This document shows positions 10,722-21,087 of a DNA stretch of 64,000 bases, one piece after another (the stretch's first letter is position 1; every line of letters begins with the position of its first letter). Where the stretch lies: contig SAXG01000008.1 of assembly GCA_012932865.1 (NCBI GenBank), forward strand, positions 496,001 through 560,000, given 5' to 3'. Both the position numbers and the translations under genes were made by a program. The stretch is from Amylostereum areolatum. Lineage: Eukaryota > Basidiomycota > Agaricomycetes > Russulales > Stereaceae. The notes under the pieces were generated by a model. That model made no database searches. It had not been told where the DNA came from and saw only the letters and a list, made by a program, of their open reading frames with translations.

Positions 10722-12549
10722 AGCAACCCCTCCGACGGGACCGCGCCGTTTCCGCGGCTTCGTGTGGGGTCAAGAGCAGGCCTCAATCCTCACCCCGTCG
10801 GCCCTCGCTACGGAGACGGCAGCGCCGCTCCCTGGACCTCCCCCTTCCGCACTCAACGACAAAATAGCACTCGCGACGCTTCGCAGATACCCAGAGCTGT
10901 TCAAGGTCGTCTCCCCCATCAATATAGACAACTTCGAGTCGCTTCTCGTCACCCACCCCAATCGACCGTTCGTCCAGTCTGTCATTCGCGGTTTCCGCGA
11001 GGGTTTCTGGCCGCACGCCGACTTCCCGGACGACTACCCAATTACGCGCGACCACCCCGAGCGCCCACTCGCGCCCGCTGAGCTCGAGTTTGCGAAACAG
11101 CAATGCCTCGAGGAAGAACGTCTCGGGCGTTTCTCCCCACCTTTCGGCCGCCCCGGAGAACCCCTCCTCCCTGGCATGTGCAGCGTCCCCGTCAGCGTTA
11201 TCCCCAAGAAATCGGGGAAGCTACGCCTCATTGTCGACCACTCTGCCGGCGAGTTCTCACCCAACTCAACCATAGACAAGGATGACGTACACGTCCGTCT
11301 CGACACAGTTCAGCATCTGGCGCACAACCTGTTGCACGTCCGCCGGCACCACGGCAACGTGCCGATCTATCTATTCAAGTCTGACGTCTCCCAAGCCTAC
11401 CGCCGCATCCCTATCCACCCCTTATACCAGCTCCGCCAGGTTGTCACAATCGACGGTGTCCGCCGTGTCGACCGCTGCAACAACTTCGGAGGCCGCGCCT
11501 CCGGGAATCTGTGGTGCTCCTTCTTCGCACTAGTCCTGTGGATCGCTGTCAAGATCCGCCATATTGAAGCCCTCCTTGCCTACATCGACGACACGTTCTC
11601 CCATGACCTGTCACCCCGCTGCACCTTCTATGAGCCCTACGGTGCATGGCTTCCCCCAAAGCAGGTCCAACTGCTCCAGTTATGGGACTTCCTCGGAATT
11701 CCGCACGAGAAGAGCAAGCAGGAGTTCGGCCGTGTTCTCGTGATCACCGGCTTTGAGGTCTCCCCGGTCAGCATGACCATTTTTCTCTCCGCCGAGAGCA
11801 TCTCCAACCTAGTCACCGCCATCCACGCGTTCATCGACGAGGCCCCCGACCGCCGCCGTCGCCTCGTCGAGTGGCAGCGCCTGCTCGGCTGGATGAACTG
11901 GGCGCTCAATGTGGCACCACTCCTCCGCCCTGCGCTCGCGTCCTCGTATGCCAAAATATCCGGAAAGAAGAAGCCCAATGCCCCCATATTCCTCAACGGA
12001 CAGGTCTCACGCGACCTCTGCTGGTTTGCGACCACCCTGCAGCAGTCCTCCGGGATTCACATAATACGGGCGCGCCTATGGGATCCGTTGACAGCCGACA
12101 TGGTTATCTTCTGCGACGCATCCCTGTCCGGCCTCGGCTTCTGGTCACCACAGGCTGGGCAAGGATTCGCATCGACACTCCCCCCCGCCCCAAACACAGA
12201 AGACACCATCTTCTGGTACGAAGCACTGTGCGTCCTCGCGGCACTCAGCTGGGCGGCCGCCCTCCCCCAGGTCCCCTCAAAGCTACTTATCTACACCGAC
12301 AACCTCAACACAGTCCAGATATTTGACTCGTTCAAAGCGCGTGCCGGTTACAACGACCTCCTTTTCCGGGCAGCCGAAATCCTCATGGCCTCCCACATCA
12401 ACCTCCGCGTCCACCATATCCCAGGTGAGAAGAACACAGTTGCCGACGCCCTATCCCGGGGGCTTTTCAATGTGGTGCGACAGTACCAACCATCCCTCCG
12501 TGTCCATGGCTTTTCACCCCCACACTCGACGCTGGGGTCGCAGGGCTGA
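10702..12549 (+). CDS. Ngaro ORF2, reverse transcriptase - RNase H
   Basis: This ORF makes the element's cDNA. The frame is open from 9127, but recognisable sequence begins near 10702. The reverse transcriptase shows the fingers motif KSGKLRLIVDHS (about 11210-11245), the palm FKSDVSQAYRRIPIHP (about 11374-11420) and the catalytic YIDD box (about 11584). An RNase H domain follows with acidic residues in VIFCDASLSGLGFW (about 12104) and LIYTDNLNTVQIF (about 12290), then GEKNTVADALSRG (about 12424), a characteristic DIRS-order ending. How translation enters this frame is unclear: no obvious ATG sits just before the domain, so +1 frameshifting from ORF1 or a subgenomic message are both possible. 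The stop codon overlaps the recombinase start. Confidence 0.92.
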   Translation, partial: PPTPTTEATPPTGPRRFRGFVWGQEQASILTPSALATETAAPLPGPPPSALNDKIALATLRRYPELFKVVSPINIDNFESLLVTHPNRPFVQSVIRGFREGFWPHADFPDDYPITRDHPERPLAPAELEFAKQQCLEEERLGRFSPPFGRPGEPLLPGMCSVPVSVIPKKSGKLRLIVDHSAGEFSPNSTIDKDDVHVRLDTVQHLAHNLLHVRRHHGNVPIYLFKSDVSQAYRRIPIHPLYQLRQVVTIDGVRRVDRCNNFGGRASGNLWCSFFALVLWIAVKIRHIEALLAYIDDTFSHDLSPRCTFYEPYGAWLPPKQVQLLQLWDFLGIPHEKSKQEFGRVLVITGFEVSPVSMTIFLSAESISNLVTAIHAFIDEAPDRRRRLVEWQRLLGWMNWALNVAPLLRPALASSYAKISGKKKPNAPIFLNGQVSRDLCWFATTLQQSSGIHIIRARLWDPLTADMVIFCDASLSGLGFWSPQAGQGFASTLPPAPNTEDTIFWYEALCVLAALSWAAALPQVPSKLLIYTDNLNTVQIFDSFKARAGYNDLLFRAAEILMASHINLRVHHIPGEKNTVADALSRGLFNVVRQYQPSLRVHGFSPPHSTLGSQG

Positions 12550-13553
12550 TGCTCCAGATCTCACGCTCGTCCAGGCAGCCGCGCCGCGAAGCCTGGACAT
12601 CCGAGCGCCTCGTTCGCGAACGGGCGCTCGCCCTCGGAGCCGCGATTGACATTTCCACGCGCCTATCATACACATCCCACCTCCAATCATACCTGACCTT
12701 CTGTAAGCTCCACAGCTTTGACAACGAACCCACCGCCGACACCCTGTCCTTCTATGTGGTCTTCATGGCCCAACACATCTCTCCCCGCTCAATCCCCGCA
12801 TACCTATCAGGGATCTGCAACCAGCTTGAACCCCACTTCCCACATGTTCGCGCCACGCGCCGCAGCGCCCTTGTCACACGGACACTGGCAGGCTGCAACC
12901 GCCTCTATAACTCCCCAATCTCCCGCCGTGACGCCTTATCCCTCGACGACCTCGAGTTCACAATCCACCACTACCCAAACCCCACCCACGACGACCGCCT
13001 CTTCCTCGCACTCATCACGGCAGGGTTCTTCGGGCTCCACCGCCTCGGTGAACTTGTCTGCAGTGACAACGGCGCCCTGCGCTCACACCGCAAGACGATC
13101 CGGAGGTCGAGCGTGGAGTTCCTAGACACCGCGTACTCATACCTCCTCCCAACACACAAGGCCGACCGATTTTTTGAGGGCAACAGGGTGGTCATCCCGA
13201 GACGTGACACGGAAGCCGTCGACCCCTACCAGCTTTTCCGCGCATACATCACCGGCCGCGACCGCTTTGCCACCCTCCTTCCCGAGCTGTGGGTCAGGCA
13301 GGACGGGACGGTCCCCACGCGCAGCTGGTTCATTAACCGCCTCGAGTCGCTCTTCCCCAACTCGAACATCGGCGGGCACTCCCTCCGTCCCGGAGGAGCC
13401 ACCTTTTACGCCACTGAGGGCTACCCCGACGACCGTATCCAGGCCATCGGGCGCTGGAGCTCGGACGCATTCAAGCAGTACATCCGCAAGAACCCCGTCC
13501 TACTTCAAGCCCTCATCCACGCCCGCCGCGCTGCTGAGGGCACCGGGGCATAG
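12549..13553 (+). CDS. Ngaro ORF3, tyrosine recombinase
   Basis: This enzyme integrates the circular cDNA by strand exchange. It is 334 residues long and starts at the ATG at 12549, overlapping the upstream stop by one base (TGATG). The N-terminal half carries a SAM-like core-binding region (RLSYTSHLQSYLTFC, about residues 38-52). The catalytic domain shows the first Arg in LHRLGELV (about residue 166), then the HSLRPGG box (about residue 277), a Trp in the GRWSS position and the nucleophilic Tyr in FKQYIRKNP (about residue 306). The complete R..HxxR..W..Y set is present, so the enzyme is predicted to be functional. Confidence 0.93.
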   Translation: MLQISRSSRQPRREAWTSERLVRERALALGAAIDISTRLSYTSHLQSYLTFCKLHSFDNEPTADTLSFYVVFMAQHISPRSIPAYLSGICNQLEPHFPHVRATRRSALVTRTLAGCNRLYNSPISRRDALSLDDLEFTIHHYPNPTHDDRLFLALITAGFFGLHRLGELVCSDNGALRSHRKTIRRSSVEFLDTAYSYLLPTHKADRFFEGNRVVIPRRDTEAVDPYQLFRAYITGRDRFATLLPELWVRQDGTVPTRSWFINRLESLFPNSNIGGHSLRPGGATFYATEGYPDDRIQAIGRWSSDAFKQYIRKNPVLLQALIHARRAAEGTGA

Positions 13554-13620
13554 CGCTCGACATCCCACACTTTCACGCACCACCATCCTCCCTTCCTCCT
13601 CCTCAATTCTTACGCCTTTT

Positions 13621-13734
13621 ACGGTCTCGTCTCGCACGCAATCCATACATGCCCCTTCGGGGGCGGTTTCCCGTACCTCCCGCGTCGCAAGCTCCCGCCT
13701 CACGCTTAGGCCGCACGAAATCAAGCCTGATTCG
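13621..13734 (+). repeat. Ngaro split direct repeat B1
   Basis: This 114-bp block (ACGGTCTCGTCTCGCACGC to CAAGCCTGATTCG) recurs unchanged at 14308-14421. It directly abuts A2 with no intervening base, which is the typical B1A2 arrangement. Confidence 0.93.
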
Positions 13735-13770
13735 TCGGCTTGAAAGGAGTTTCTCGGAGTCGAATCAGGC
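13725..13770. repeat. Inverted repeat spanning the B1/A2 junction
   Basis: GCCTGATTCG (13725-13734) closes B1, and its exact reverse complement CGAATCAGGC (13761-13770) lies 26 bp inside A2. The same pair would form if the right end (B2) joined the left end (A1) in a circular cDNA. It could mark the recombinase recognition region. That role is inference. Confidence 0.6.
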
Positions 13771-14103
13771 GTCGCTTTCGCACGGTGCCGTCCTCGCGTG
13801 GGCGACTGCTCCCGACGCCCGTCGGAGCCGCCACCTACTTGTTGGGATGCGCCCGCGGCTGCGCACGACCTGGCACCGGGAGCCCGCCTAGCCCGTAGCG
13901 GGATGCTACAGATGGGCTAGGTTTGGAAGTACCCGCTCGAGAGAGTACAAGAGTCGCTCGGGGGGCACCGCTGATGCCCCCAACTCTTGCCAGCACCTCG
14001 TCTCGCCAGGTCCGTCCCCATTTCGTCGCTTCGAACCGTTCCGCTGACGCCCTCCTCTCGCCAGAGTCTGCCTCGCCGCGTCGCCCACGCCGCTTTCGCT
14101 CTC
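13735..14103 (+). repeat. Ngaro split direct repeat A2
   Basis: This is the second copy of the 369-bp A block and includes a copy of the ORF1 start and the nested hairpin (13887-13921). The ORF1 frame here reads through to about 14234 and stops, so it is a by-product of the repeat rather than a gene. Confidence 0.95.
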
Positions 14104-14307
14104 CCGCCCACCGCATACCCTTGTTTGTTTCCGACCGGTTTCCCATACCACGCTTACCTACTCCGCGACCGTTACGATCTCCAGCGGAGGATACCCACAT
14201 GCTCTACGTATACACACGCCTCCGTACCGCATGAGCTCTCGCATTAACTACATTTACCGCCTGCTTTTGTAACCTTTTTTTTTTCTCTTCTCTTTTTCTC
14301 CCTTGTA
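14104..14307 (+). other. Spacer between A2 and B2 with polypyrimidine tract
   Basis: This 204-bp segment is unique within the element. It ends in a T/C-rich tract (about 14271-14304) immediately before B2. It may hold the transcript 3' end, but no clear polyadenylation signal was seen. Confidence 0.5.
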
Positions 14308-14421
14308 ACGGTCTCGTCTCGCACGCAATCCATACATGCCCCTTCGGGGGCGGTTTCCCGTACCTCCCGCGTCGCAAGCTCCCGCCTCACGCTTAGGCCG
14401 CACGAAATCAAGCCTGATTCG
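14308..14421 (+). repeat. Ngaro split direct repeat B2 (right end)
   Basis: This is the second copy of the 114-bp B block, ending in CCTGATTCG. Host sequence resumes with ATGCTACTTTAGCG at 14422. Confidence 0.93.
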
Positions 14422-15800
14422 ATGCTACTTTAGCGCTCATGGCCTTTTCCTTCCAACTTTCTTGTAACCCCTGCATCCAACCTGATCCTATTCTTCGATC
14501 AAACGTAGAGAACGGGCTATCGAACGTGCCTTTGCATCACATTCCTTGTTATATCATATGCACTGGTATGCAATATTCTTCCAAGTAATTCGATTAGACA
14601 GTTAGATGTGAGTACCTTAGGACGCGGACAGTCTGTCCTCCGTACGTTTCCACCACTAGCCGACTTCGAGTCCCTCCGACTCCCCACGGTTTCATATCGG
14701 AAGTGTTTGTCTTCTTCATCTTTCATCGGAGCAGATCGGAGCATCCTTGCATCACAACTTCAAACTCGACTGCTTCGAAGGCCAAGGTGGAGCTTGTCCG
14801 CTGGTCGAGAACTTTGTGCGTCTTTACGTCTGAGGACTATGTCGATCCTCTCGTTTGGACTCCTTGGGCATTCTTGGATCCGTTCCGTCCCCTTCGCCGC
14901 GGACGGGATCTTCGTGAGCATGACACAAGTTCTCTACTCGTGCTACTACTCGCGCTGATCCACGGCTTGACCACGGCGGCCTGCGCGAGCATTTTATTCG
15001 TCATAGAATAGAGCAAGTGCACGGCGCCCGCGCATCCTCGCTCCTCGCCAATGTTCGAGTACTCACGTCCCAAGAACGCAATGCGTATCACTTTCGTGGG
15101 CGTCAACTTCTCCGGCCTCGACGATGAACGGCGGGAGCCGAGTGGGAGCTTACACGCCGGAGGTACGGAACCTGCTCTTCCTCTACTCCCGCCATCCTCA
15201 CTGATTCTAATCTCCTGACGGCTAGTATAGCCGACTCGGCGATCTCAGGCAAACTGAGTGTATTCATACATACACGCTCGCTGCCTATTAGGTGTGGACC
15301 ACTCATGCTTGTATCCGCCGAGCTGGGCAACGACGGGCTATCGGAATAGGAACGGACGTCAACTTGCCATTTCCTCGGTGCTTCCGCCGCGAAGACGAAT
15401 ACAAGCGCTCTATTGTCCCGTTCTGCGCCGTCGTTGCACGCTCCTCGCTCAGTCGTCCGTGGACACAGTGGCCGTAATTACGCCTGGTGCCTCCTGCTTT
15501 GCGTCGGTCGATCGATCTTCTATTCCATCCGCTTCCGCCTGTGCTGAGAGTTGACCGCGGACGCGAGGGAACTTCCCGTTCGCTCGAAGGCGTGCCTTCC
15601 TTACCGACGAGGCTGCAATTCCAATCGGGATCCCAAGGATGAGAACAAGTACTGTGCACTTGACAAATATGCGGACATATTCTTCCGGCAGCTCGTATGC
15701 TATCTCCTGCGTCGACGACTCATCTACAAACGGATGTTCTCAGACGAGCCTGACCCCTTCCCCAGGCTTATAAGGGTCCGCACCTACACCATCGTCCGCC
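14422..15800. other. Long upstream region of the WOPR gene
   Basis: There is no convincing gene in this 1.4 kb. Several frames of 60-120 codons exist on both strands, but none shows a recognisable domain. A TATA-like CTTATAAG lies at about 15768, 33 bp before the WOPR start codon. The region is best read as a long promoter/5' UTR of the regulator, now bounded on the left by the retrotransposon. Confidence 0.45.
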
Positions 15801-16832
15801 ATGTTCTACACACCTCCTTCAGATATGCAACGTCCCACTCACCCTCGTCTTCATGTCCGCGATGCCCGCGATGCCCACGTTGTGTTCGAGGCCGTACGCC
15901 AAGGACTCCTCCGACCTGTCGTACGCCGTCTCAACGAGATAGAGCGCGCAAATTTCATCCATTCAGGCGCACTGTTTGTCTGGGAAGAGAGTGACGATGA
16001 CCTTGGACTGAAGAGGTGGACAGATGGTGGGCGAGCCAGCCGCCTTCCGTATCGCGTCGGTTACTGATATGGCATGTGCAGGGCGCGTATGGAGCCAGTC
16101 GCGAATGCGTGAGGTCAGTACGCCAATATCCATGTTCGAGATCTGAAAGACTGAATTTCGCGTCTGCTCTAGCCTTACCTCTTCTACGACGAGAAGCTTC
16201 CAGATGACGGACGGGGTTTGACTGAACAACCTCGGTACGCAACCAAATGTTCGCCGCCAACTCCACAATACTCACGTTGTACATTTGTCAATGCTAGTTC
16301 TCCTAACACCTTTCGTTTCGTGGATGGCTTCCGCGGTGGACATACGACCCCAGCACAATCCCATTACGACCGTCGTGAGCAACATCCGACCTGCATGGGG
16401 CTGGTGAAGCAAACATATTCCGCCTGGGTTATCGGAGAAGGCAACACGAAACCGCGCAAGCTCCACGTTACCGCGTACTTTACGTGGGACGACCTTCCGC
16501 GTATTCCAGTCATCGATCAAGATCCGGTGCTCAAGGGCGTAGTCGTTCCGGCGGGGATGTACAGAAGTGGGAAAGCTAGGTCGAGGAATTCTGACGCCAG
16601 CATGCCAACATCGCCCTCGGTGACGCCGCCTAATGTCCCTGGTGCAGGGGGGTACGCGCCTCAGGCTTCGTCTTCGCGCACGAATGCAGGTCAAATCCCT
16701 GCACTTCCATCCTTACACACGACGACGGGAGGCCGCTTTTACGAAACTTCCGTTCCGAGGCGTGGGCACGACGCGAGATCGGCGGAAGACCAGCGGATGA
16801 TCGGGATGTTGAACTCGCGCCACATAATGTAG
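15801..16832 (+). CDS. Gti1/Pac2-family (WOPR) transcription regulator
   Basis: WOPR proteins bind DNA through a bipartite fungal-specific domain and control morphological switches, development and nutrient responses (Wor1, Ryp1, Gti1, Pac2). The start is ATG 15801. The first WOPR half reads HVVFEAVRQGLL, RRLNEIERANFIHSGALFVW and LKRWTDG. Splicing out about 16015-16078 adds RVWSQSRMRE, and the next exon gives PYLFYDEKLPDDGRGLTEQP. The second half, after the intron near 16236-16298, contains GLVKQTYSAW, KLHVTAYFTWDDLPRIPVI and DPVLKGVVVPAGMYRSGK. The tail is Ser/Pro-rich and short. At about 280 residues it is close to the domain with little extra, smaller than many family members. The retrotransposon ends 1.4 kb upstream. 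Confidence 0.88.
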
Positions 16833-17040
16833 TGTCGCAGGTAGGAGGGTGCTTTATCGGGTTGAAACCGGTTGCACATTTAAAAGGCAGCGCCATCGGA
16901 ATGTTTCTTGTAGTGCGGATTGACAGAATACATAATTTAGAACCTGTAACATGTGAATGGTGAACACATACCGGAAGCTGAGTAGGACGGAAGAAACGCA
17001 CTAAAGCTAGAGATACAGGAAAAGTGGAGAGGGAGGGCCT

Positions 17041-17678
17041 TCAATCTTCATCGTCGGACAGTGGATCATTGCCGGGACCAGCTTCTGCTTGCATTGCCCC
17101 AACAAGGTCATCGGATTGGCCCTTTTGTGCCGCCAGTCGTTGGCCTGTAGAAATGCCAAGACAATGAACATCGCCGCTGCCGCAGTAACTCCCTAAAAAG
17201 CGCGTACGGATGAGGGTGTGGATTGCTTGTTGTGTTTGTCGGTCTAGCTTAGCAAGTTTCTTCTCCATGTCCCGCTTCAAGTCCCAATTGGCTCGTTTCG
17301 GGGCGATGTTGAACAGGTCCTGGTTACGAAGATGGTTCGTGACGCGCATAATAGCGTGTAATGTCAAGGGAACGTACCAAATCTTGTGCTCTCCTCTCCT
17401 CGTCCTCCGCCACAATCTTCTCAGACAACCCTTCAACATCCTTTTCAACCGTGTCCGCTGTCTCCATGTCGTTCGGATTCCGTTTCCGTAGGGTACGCGT
17501 CTCTGGATCAAAATTTCGCATGGTCAGGACTGCTTCCTGAGTATCATCGCTGTCTCGACGCTGTAAGCACAGGTGCTATAAGGTGGGGTACGAGGACGTA
17601 CGATGTGTCTCCCGCCCGTTTCTTGCGTAATGCAATCAGACGCGCTTTTCGCGCTTCAGACGTATCGGCTAAGGACAT
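17041..17678 (-). CDS. CWF18: Cwf18 / CCDC12 pre-mRNA splicing factor
   Basis: CCDC12/Cwf18 is a small component of the activated spliceosome (Prp19-associated complex). The start is ATG 17678 with MSLADTSEARKARLIALRK. The middle exon reads MRNFDPETRTLRKRNPND and an acidic helix with EDEERRAQDL. After an intron comes the family core, LFNIAPKRANWDLKRDMEKK followed by LAKLDRQTQQAIHTLIR. A last intron (about 17144-17206) leads to QRLAAQKGQSDDLVGAM and an acidic C-terminus ending SDDED. The size, about 150 residues, and the coiled-coil character fit the family. Confidence 0.88.
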
Positions 17679-17949
17679 GGGGGATAGAGATGAAAGAATA
17701 AACGTGCAACGTTGCTACGTTGAAATTAGCGATCAAGCTTCAAGGTAAGACTGGGAGTGGATTGGCGTGCAACTCAACTGCATAGAAGCACGAACCAAGT
17801 TTCGAGAACGCGTCTTCGCGATTCTGCTGAGTCAGCCAAGCATCGCGTCGCGTCTCGCATCGTCTTGCACGCTCGCCGACACCCACATCCGAACTGTCCC
17901 TTCTCAAATTCTCCGTCAACTCATGCTTTGAGAGCTCGTGACGCTTCAA

Positions 17950-20858
17950 ATGCTCTCTTTATGGAGGTCGTCATGTCTTAAAGCGCTCAAAAGGCACACT
18001 AAGCACACGCCGTCCTCCCATGCGGCGTTTAGCACTTCCTCGGTCGTCTGTCTGTCGGCCCCGAAGGATATTGACATGACGGAGTTCCATCCTGATGTTA
18101 TCAGGTATGTCATAACGACCTTCATCTCGGGTATTTACTGAGTTGAATACTAGGAACTTCTCTATCATAGCGCATATAGGTGTCATACATCCACATCTGT
18201 CTCTTGCGTGGGCTCTGACCATGTGTCTGCAGATCATGGAAAGTCAACGCTTGCAGATAGACTGCTGGAAGTGCGTGGTTCGTTTCTTGTACAGTGTATA
18301 GCTATTGAATGCAGTCCTTAGTTGACTGGTACTATCACGAAGACAGTCAAATCTAACCAGCAGTTTCTTGACAAACTAAAGGTAGAACGTGAACGAGGCA
18401 TTACTGGTACGCTCGAGAACTCTTCTGTCCGTGACATATATCACGTATACTTGCATAGTAAAGGCCCAGACAGCAAGGTGCACTCTTACCCCATCTCCCT
18501 CGTCGCATGCTTACCAGTCATAGCATGTTTCACGAACATGGTGGCCTCAAATATCTTCTGAACCTCATTGACACCCCCGTACGTACCTACGTACCCTGTT
18601 CGGGCTCCCTTCTAACATCAGGCAGGGTCACGTCGACTTTTCATGGGAAGTATCTCGTTCCATGGCTGCATGCCAGGGTGCTTTGCTTCTCGTCGACGCA
18701 TCGCAAGGTGTTCAGGCTCAGTCCCTCTCTGTCTTTCACACAGCCCGAGAGAGGGGCTTAACAATTATCCCTGTCTTGAACAAGGTTCGTCTTCTGGTCT
18801 CGCGTACATCTTTTCAATGACAAGGTTGTATTGCTAGATAGATCTTCCTGCGGCACAACCAGAACGAATAGCCGCGCAAATGGAATCAACTTTTGGCATT
18901 CCTCCTTCAGACATCCTGCACATCTCTGCCAAAACCGGTCAGGGTGTGGACCAGGTTCTTCGTGCCATTGTCGAGCGAATACCGCCACCCGTAGCAGAGC
19001 ACGATGGAAAGCTCAAGGCACTTCTGTTTGATTCGTCGTGAGTTCTTGGAGATACTCCGGTTTCTATCACACGACGTTAATGGGACGGCTGAAGCTATGA
19101 CCGGTATCGCGGTGTGATATCACTGGTCAGCGTGCAAAACGGGGTCTTGCGTAAAGGTAGGGAATACCGTTGAATGAAACGGTGTACGTCGGTCTGATGT
19201 CTTTACAAAATAGGGGATAAGATAGTATCTTGTCACACCCGAAAGAAATATGACGTCATTGAAGTCGGCATAATGCACCCTGAAGAAGTGCTGACCGGGC
19301 AGCTTCTCCCTGGACAAGTAGGATTTGTGGCGTGCAATATGAAGCAATCATCAGAGGGTAAGCTTTAAAGCCCATTCACCTTTCTTGTTGACTCTGATGG
19401 GTGTCGCAGCGCATATCGGCGATACTCTCTATCTGGCTGGGGAAGTTGTGGAACCGATGCCTGGGTTCCAGCCCGCAAAATCAATGGTACCAACTCTGAG
19501 CATTTTCTGGTGTTGAAGCCACGCTGACAGATGTCAGGTTTATGCTGGAGTATACCCTGTGGACAGCAATGATTTCGTCAAGCTTGAAGAATCGATTAAG
19601 AGGGTAATTTGGACTCTAATGGCTCTTCTGAGTGCTGATATACTCACTCACCATTCCAGCTCACGCTCACAGATCGCAGTGTGACTGTCGCACGCGAATC
19701 TTCCACAGCGCTGGGCCAAGGGTGTCGGCTCGGCTTTCTTGGCTCGTTGCACATGGACGTTTTTCGTCAGCGCCTAGAGGACGAGTACGACGCAAACATC
19801 ATCATCACGGCTCCCACAGTGCCATACAAAGGTGATAGCTCTTTTCTTTTCCTTGCATTCTCAATTTTTTGACTGAGCTTGGATCAGTTATTTATCGCGA
19901 CCGCACTGTTATAATCAGCAATCCTACCGACTTTCCAGATGTGACCGATTCGGCTTCCCAGCTCCGGGAGGTGCAGGAACCCGTCGTAAAAGCTACTATC
20001 ATAGTTCCCGACGGTAAGTAAATCGATTACCTCTCGTACACTCCAATCAACGTTGCTTGACAGAATACCTCGGCGAGATGATGGACCTTTGCTTTTCTCA
20101 TCGTGCTGAGGATCTTGACCATCGTTACCTGGACGCAGCCGGCGCTACTTCAGCTCGAGCAATCCTGACGTGCACAATACCGCTTAGCGAAATTGTGACT
20201 GACTTCTTTGACAAGCTGAAAAGTCGGAGCTCGGGTTTCGCTAGCTTTGAGTCAGTGACTTTCCCCTCCTTCGGGTCAACACATACTGATACCGTCACAG
20301 CTACGAAGACGCAGGATATCAAAAGAGCAACTTGGCCAAGGTTCGTACATTTCCGAGAAACGTTTGGATTTGGATATCGATCAACGCTTCCCTCAGATGC
20401 TTTTCCTGCTTAACGGGAAGCCGGTTGACGCCCTTGCATTGATCGTGCATCGATCCGCAGAACAGACTGTGGGCCGCGCGTGGGTAAAGAAACTTCGTAA
20501 GTAATTTGTTCTATCACCCCCAATCCTGTCCGGCGACCCTCTCACTGACGGCTCTCACCAGACAAACTGATTCCACGCCAGCTGTTTGAGGTTCCTATTC
20601 AAGCTACCGTCGGAAAGAAGGTTGTGGCCCGCGAAACTCTTTCCGCTGTTCGCGCGGATGTAACCGCAGGGCTCTACGGAGGTACGTCCAAACGAACCAT
20701 GCTGCGAGCGGGGTGACGGTCTGACTTTCTGTCTAGGTCACTACGAGCGCAAACTGAAGCACTTGAACAACCAGAAGGAATCAAAGCGTCGGATGAAACG
20801 CGTCGGGAGCGTCGAGCTGCCGCAGGAGGCATTCTACGATATCATGAGAAGCTCATAG
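17950..20858 (+). CDS. GUF1: Mitochondrial translation factor GUF1 (EF4/LepA)
   Basis: GUF1 is the mitochondrial LepA-type GTPase that back-translocates or remodels stalled ribosomes. The start is ATG 17950, giving a basic presequence with a typical HAAFSTSS cleavage-site context. A phase-split intron near 18172 joins NFSIIAHI to [13 protein letters not shown], the P-loop. KVERERGIT (switch I) and [14 protein letters not shown] (switch II) follow over short introns. Domain II ([20 protein letters not shown]), domain III ([15 protein letters not shown]), the EF-G-like domain ([10 protein letters not shown]) and the LepA-specific C-terminal domain ([30 protein letters not shown]) are all present in order. 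I see no frame break. This is a full-length, intact gene. Confidence 0.95.
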
Positions 20859-21087
20859 ATTTCACTCGCATAGTACATAGCCCCATCTAATTTCTTTTCC
20901 TGCGGAATACTTGAAATGTGAGATGTGAAAAGTGGGAGGACGTCGATGAAGGGTTGGCACCATACGGCTCGGGCCGGTCCGAGGCCACCAATAGTGTAAA
21001 CGCTCGAGTCACTTCCACAACCATCTCTAGTTCTTCAAACCTTTCATCGCATCTCGACCTCGTCTCGGGCGAATCCCGGTCATAATA

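Larger units (their letters stand above)
8875..14421 (+). mobile_element. Complete Ngaro-like tyrosine-recombinase retrotransposon (DIRS order)
   Basis: The order is A1 - ORF1 - reverse transcriptase/RNase H - tyrosine recombinase - B1 - A2 - spacer - B2. Split direct repeats of this kind, a tyrosine recombinase instead of a DDE integrase, and no methyltransferase domain are the diagnostic features of the Ngaro group. A1 and A2 (369 bp each) and B1 and B2 (114 bp each) look identical by eye, and all three ORFs are open, so the insertion is probably recent and may be active. The flanks show no obvious target-site duplication, as expected for integration by tyrosine recombination. The element sits between divergent Elongin-A and WOPR genes. 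Other DIRS groups are less likely: DIRS1 ends are inverted and usually carry a methyltransferase domain. Confidence 0.92.

Noticed and set aside
13923..14234. Second ORF1-like frame in A2
   Set aside because: Exact duplicate of the ORF1 start from the repeat; it stops soon after A2 and is not a separate gene.
8875..14421. LTR retrotransposon interpretation
   Set aside because: The flanking repeats are split (A, then B-A-B), there is no protease/integrase, and a tyrosine recombinase is present.
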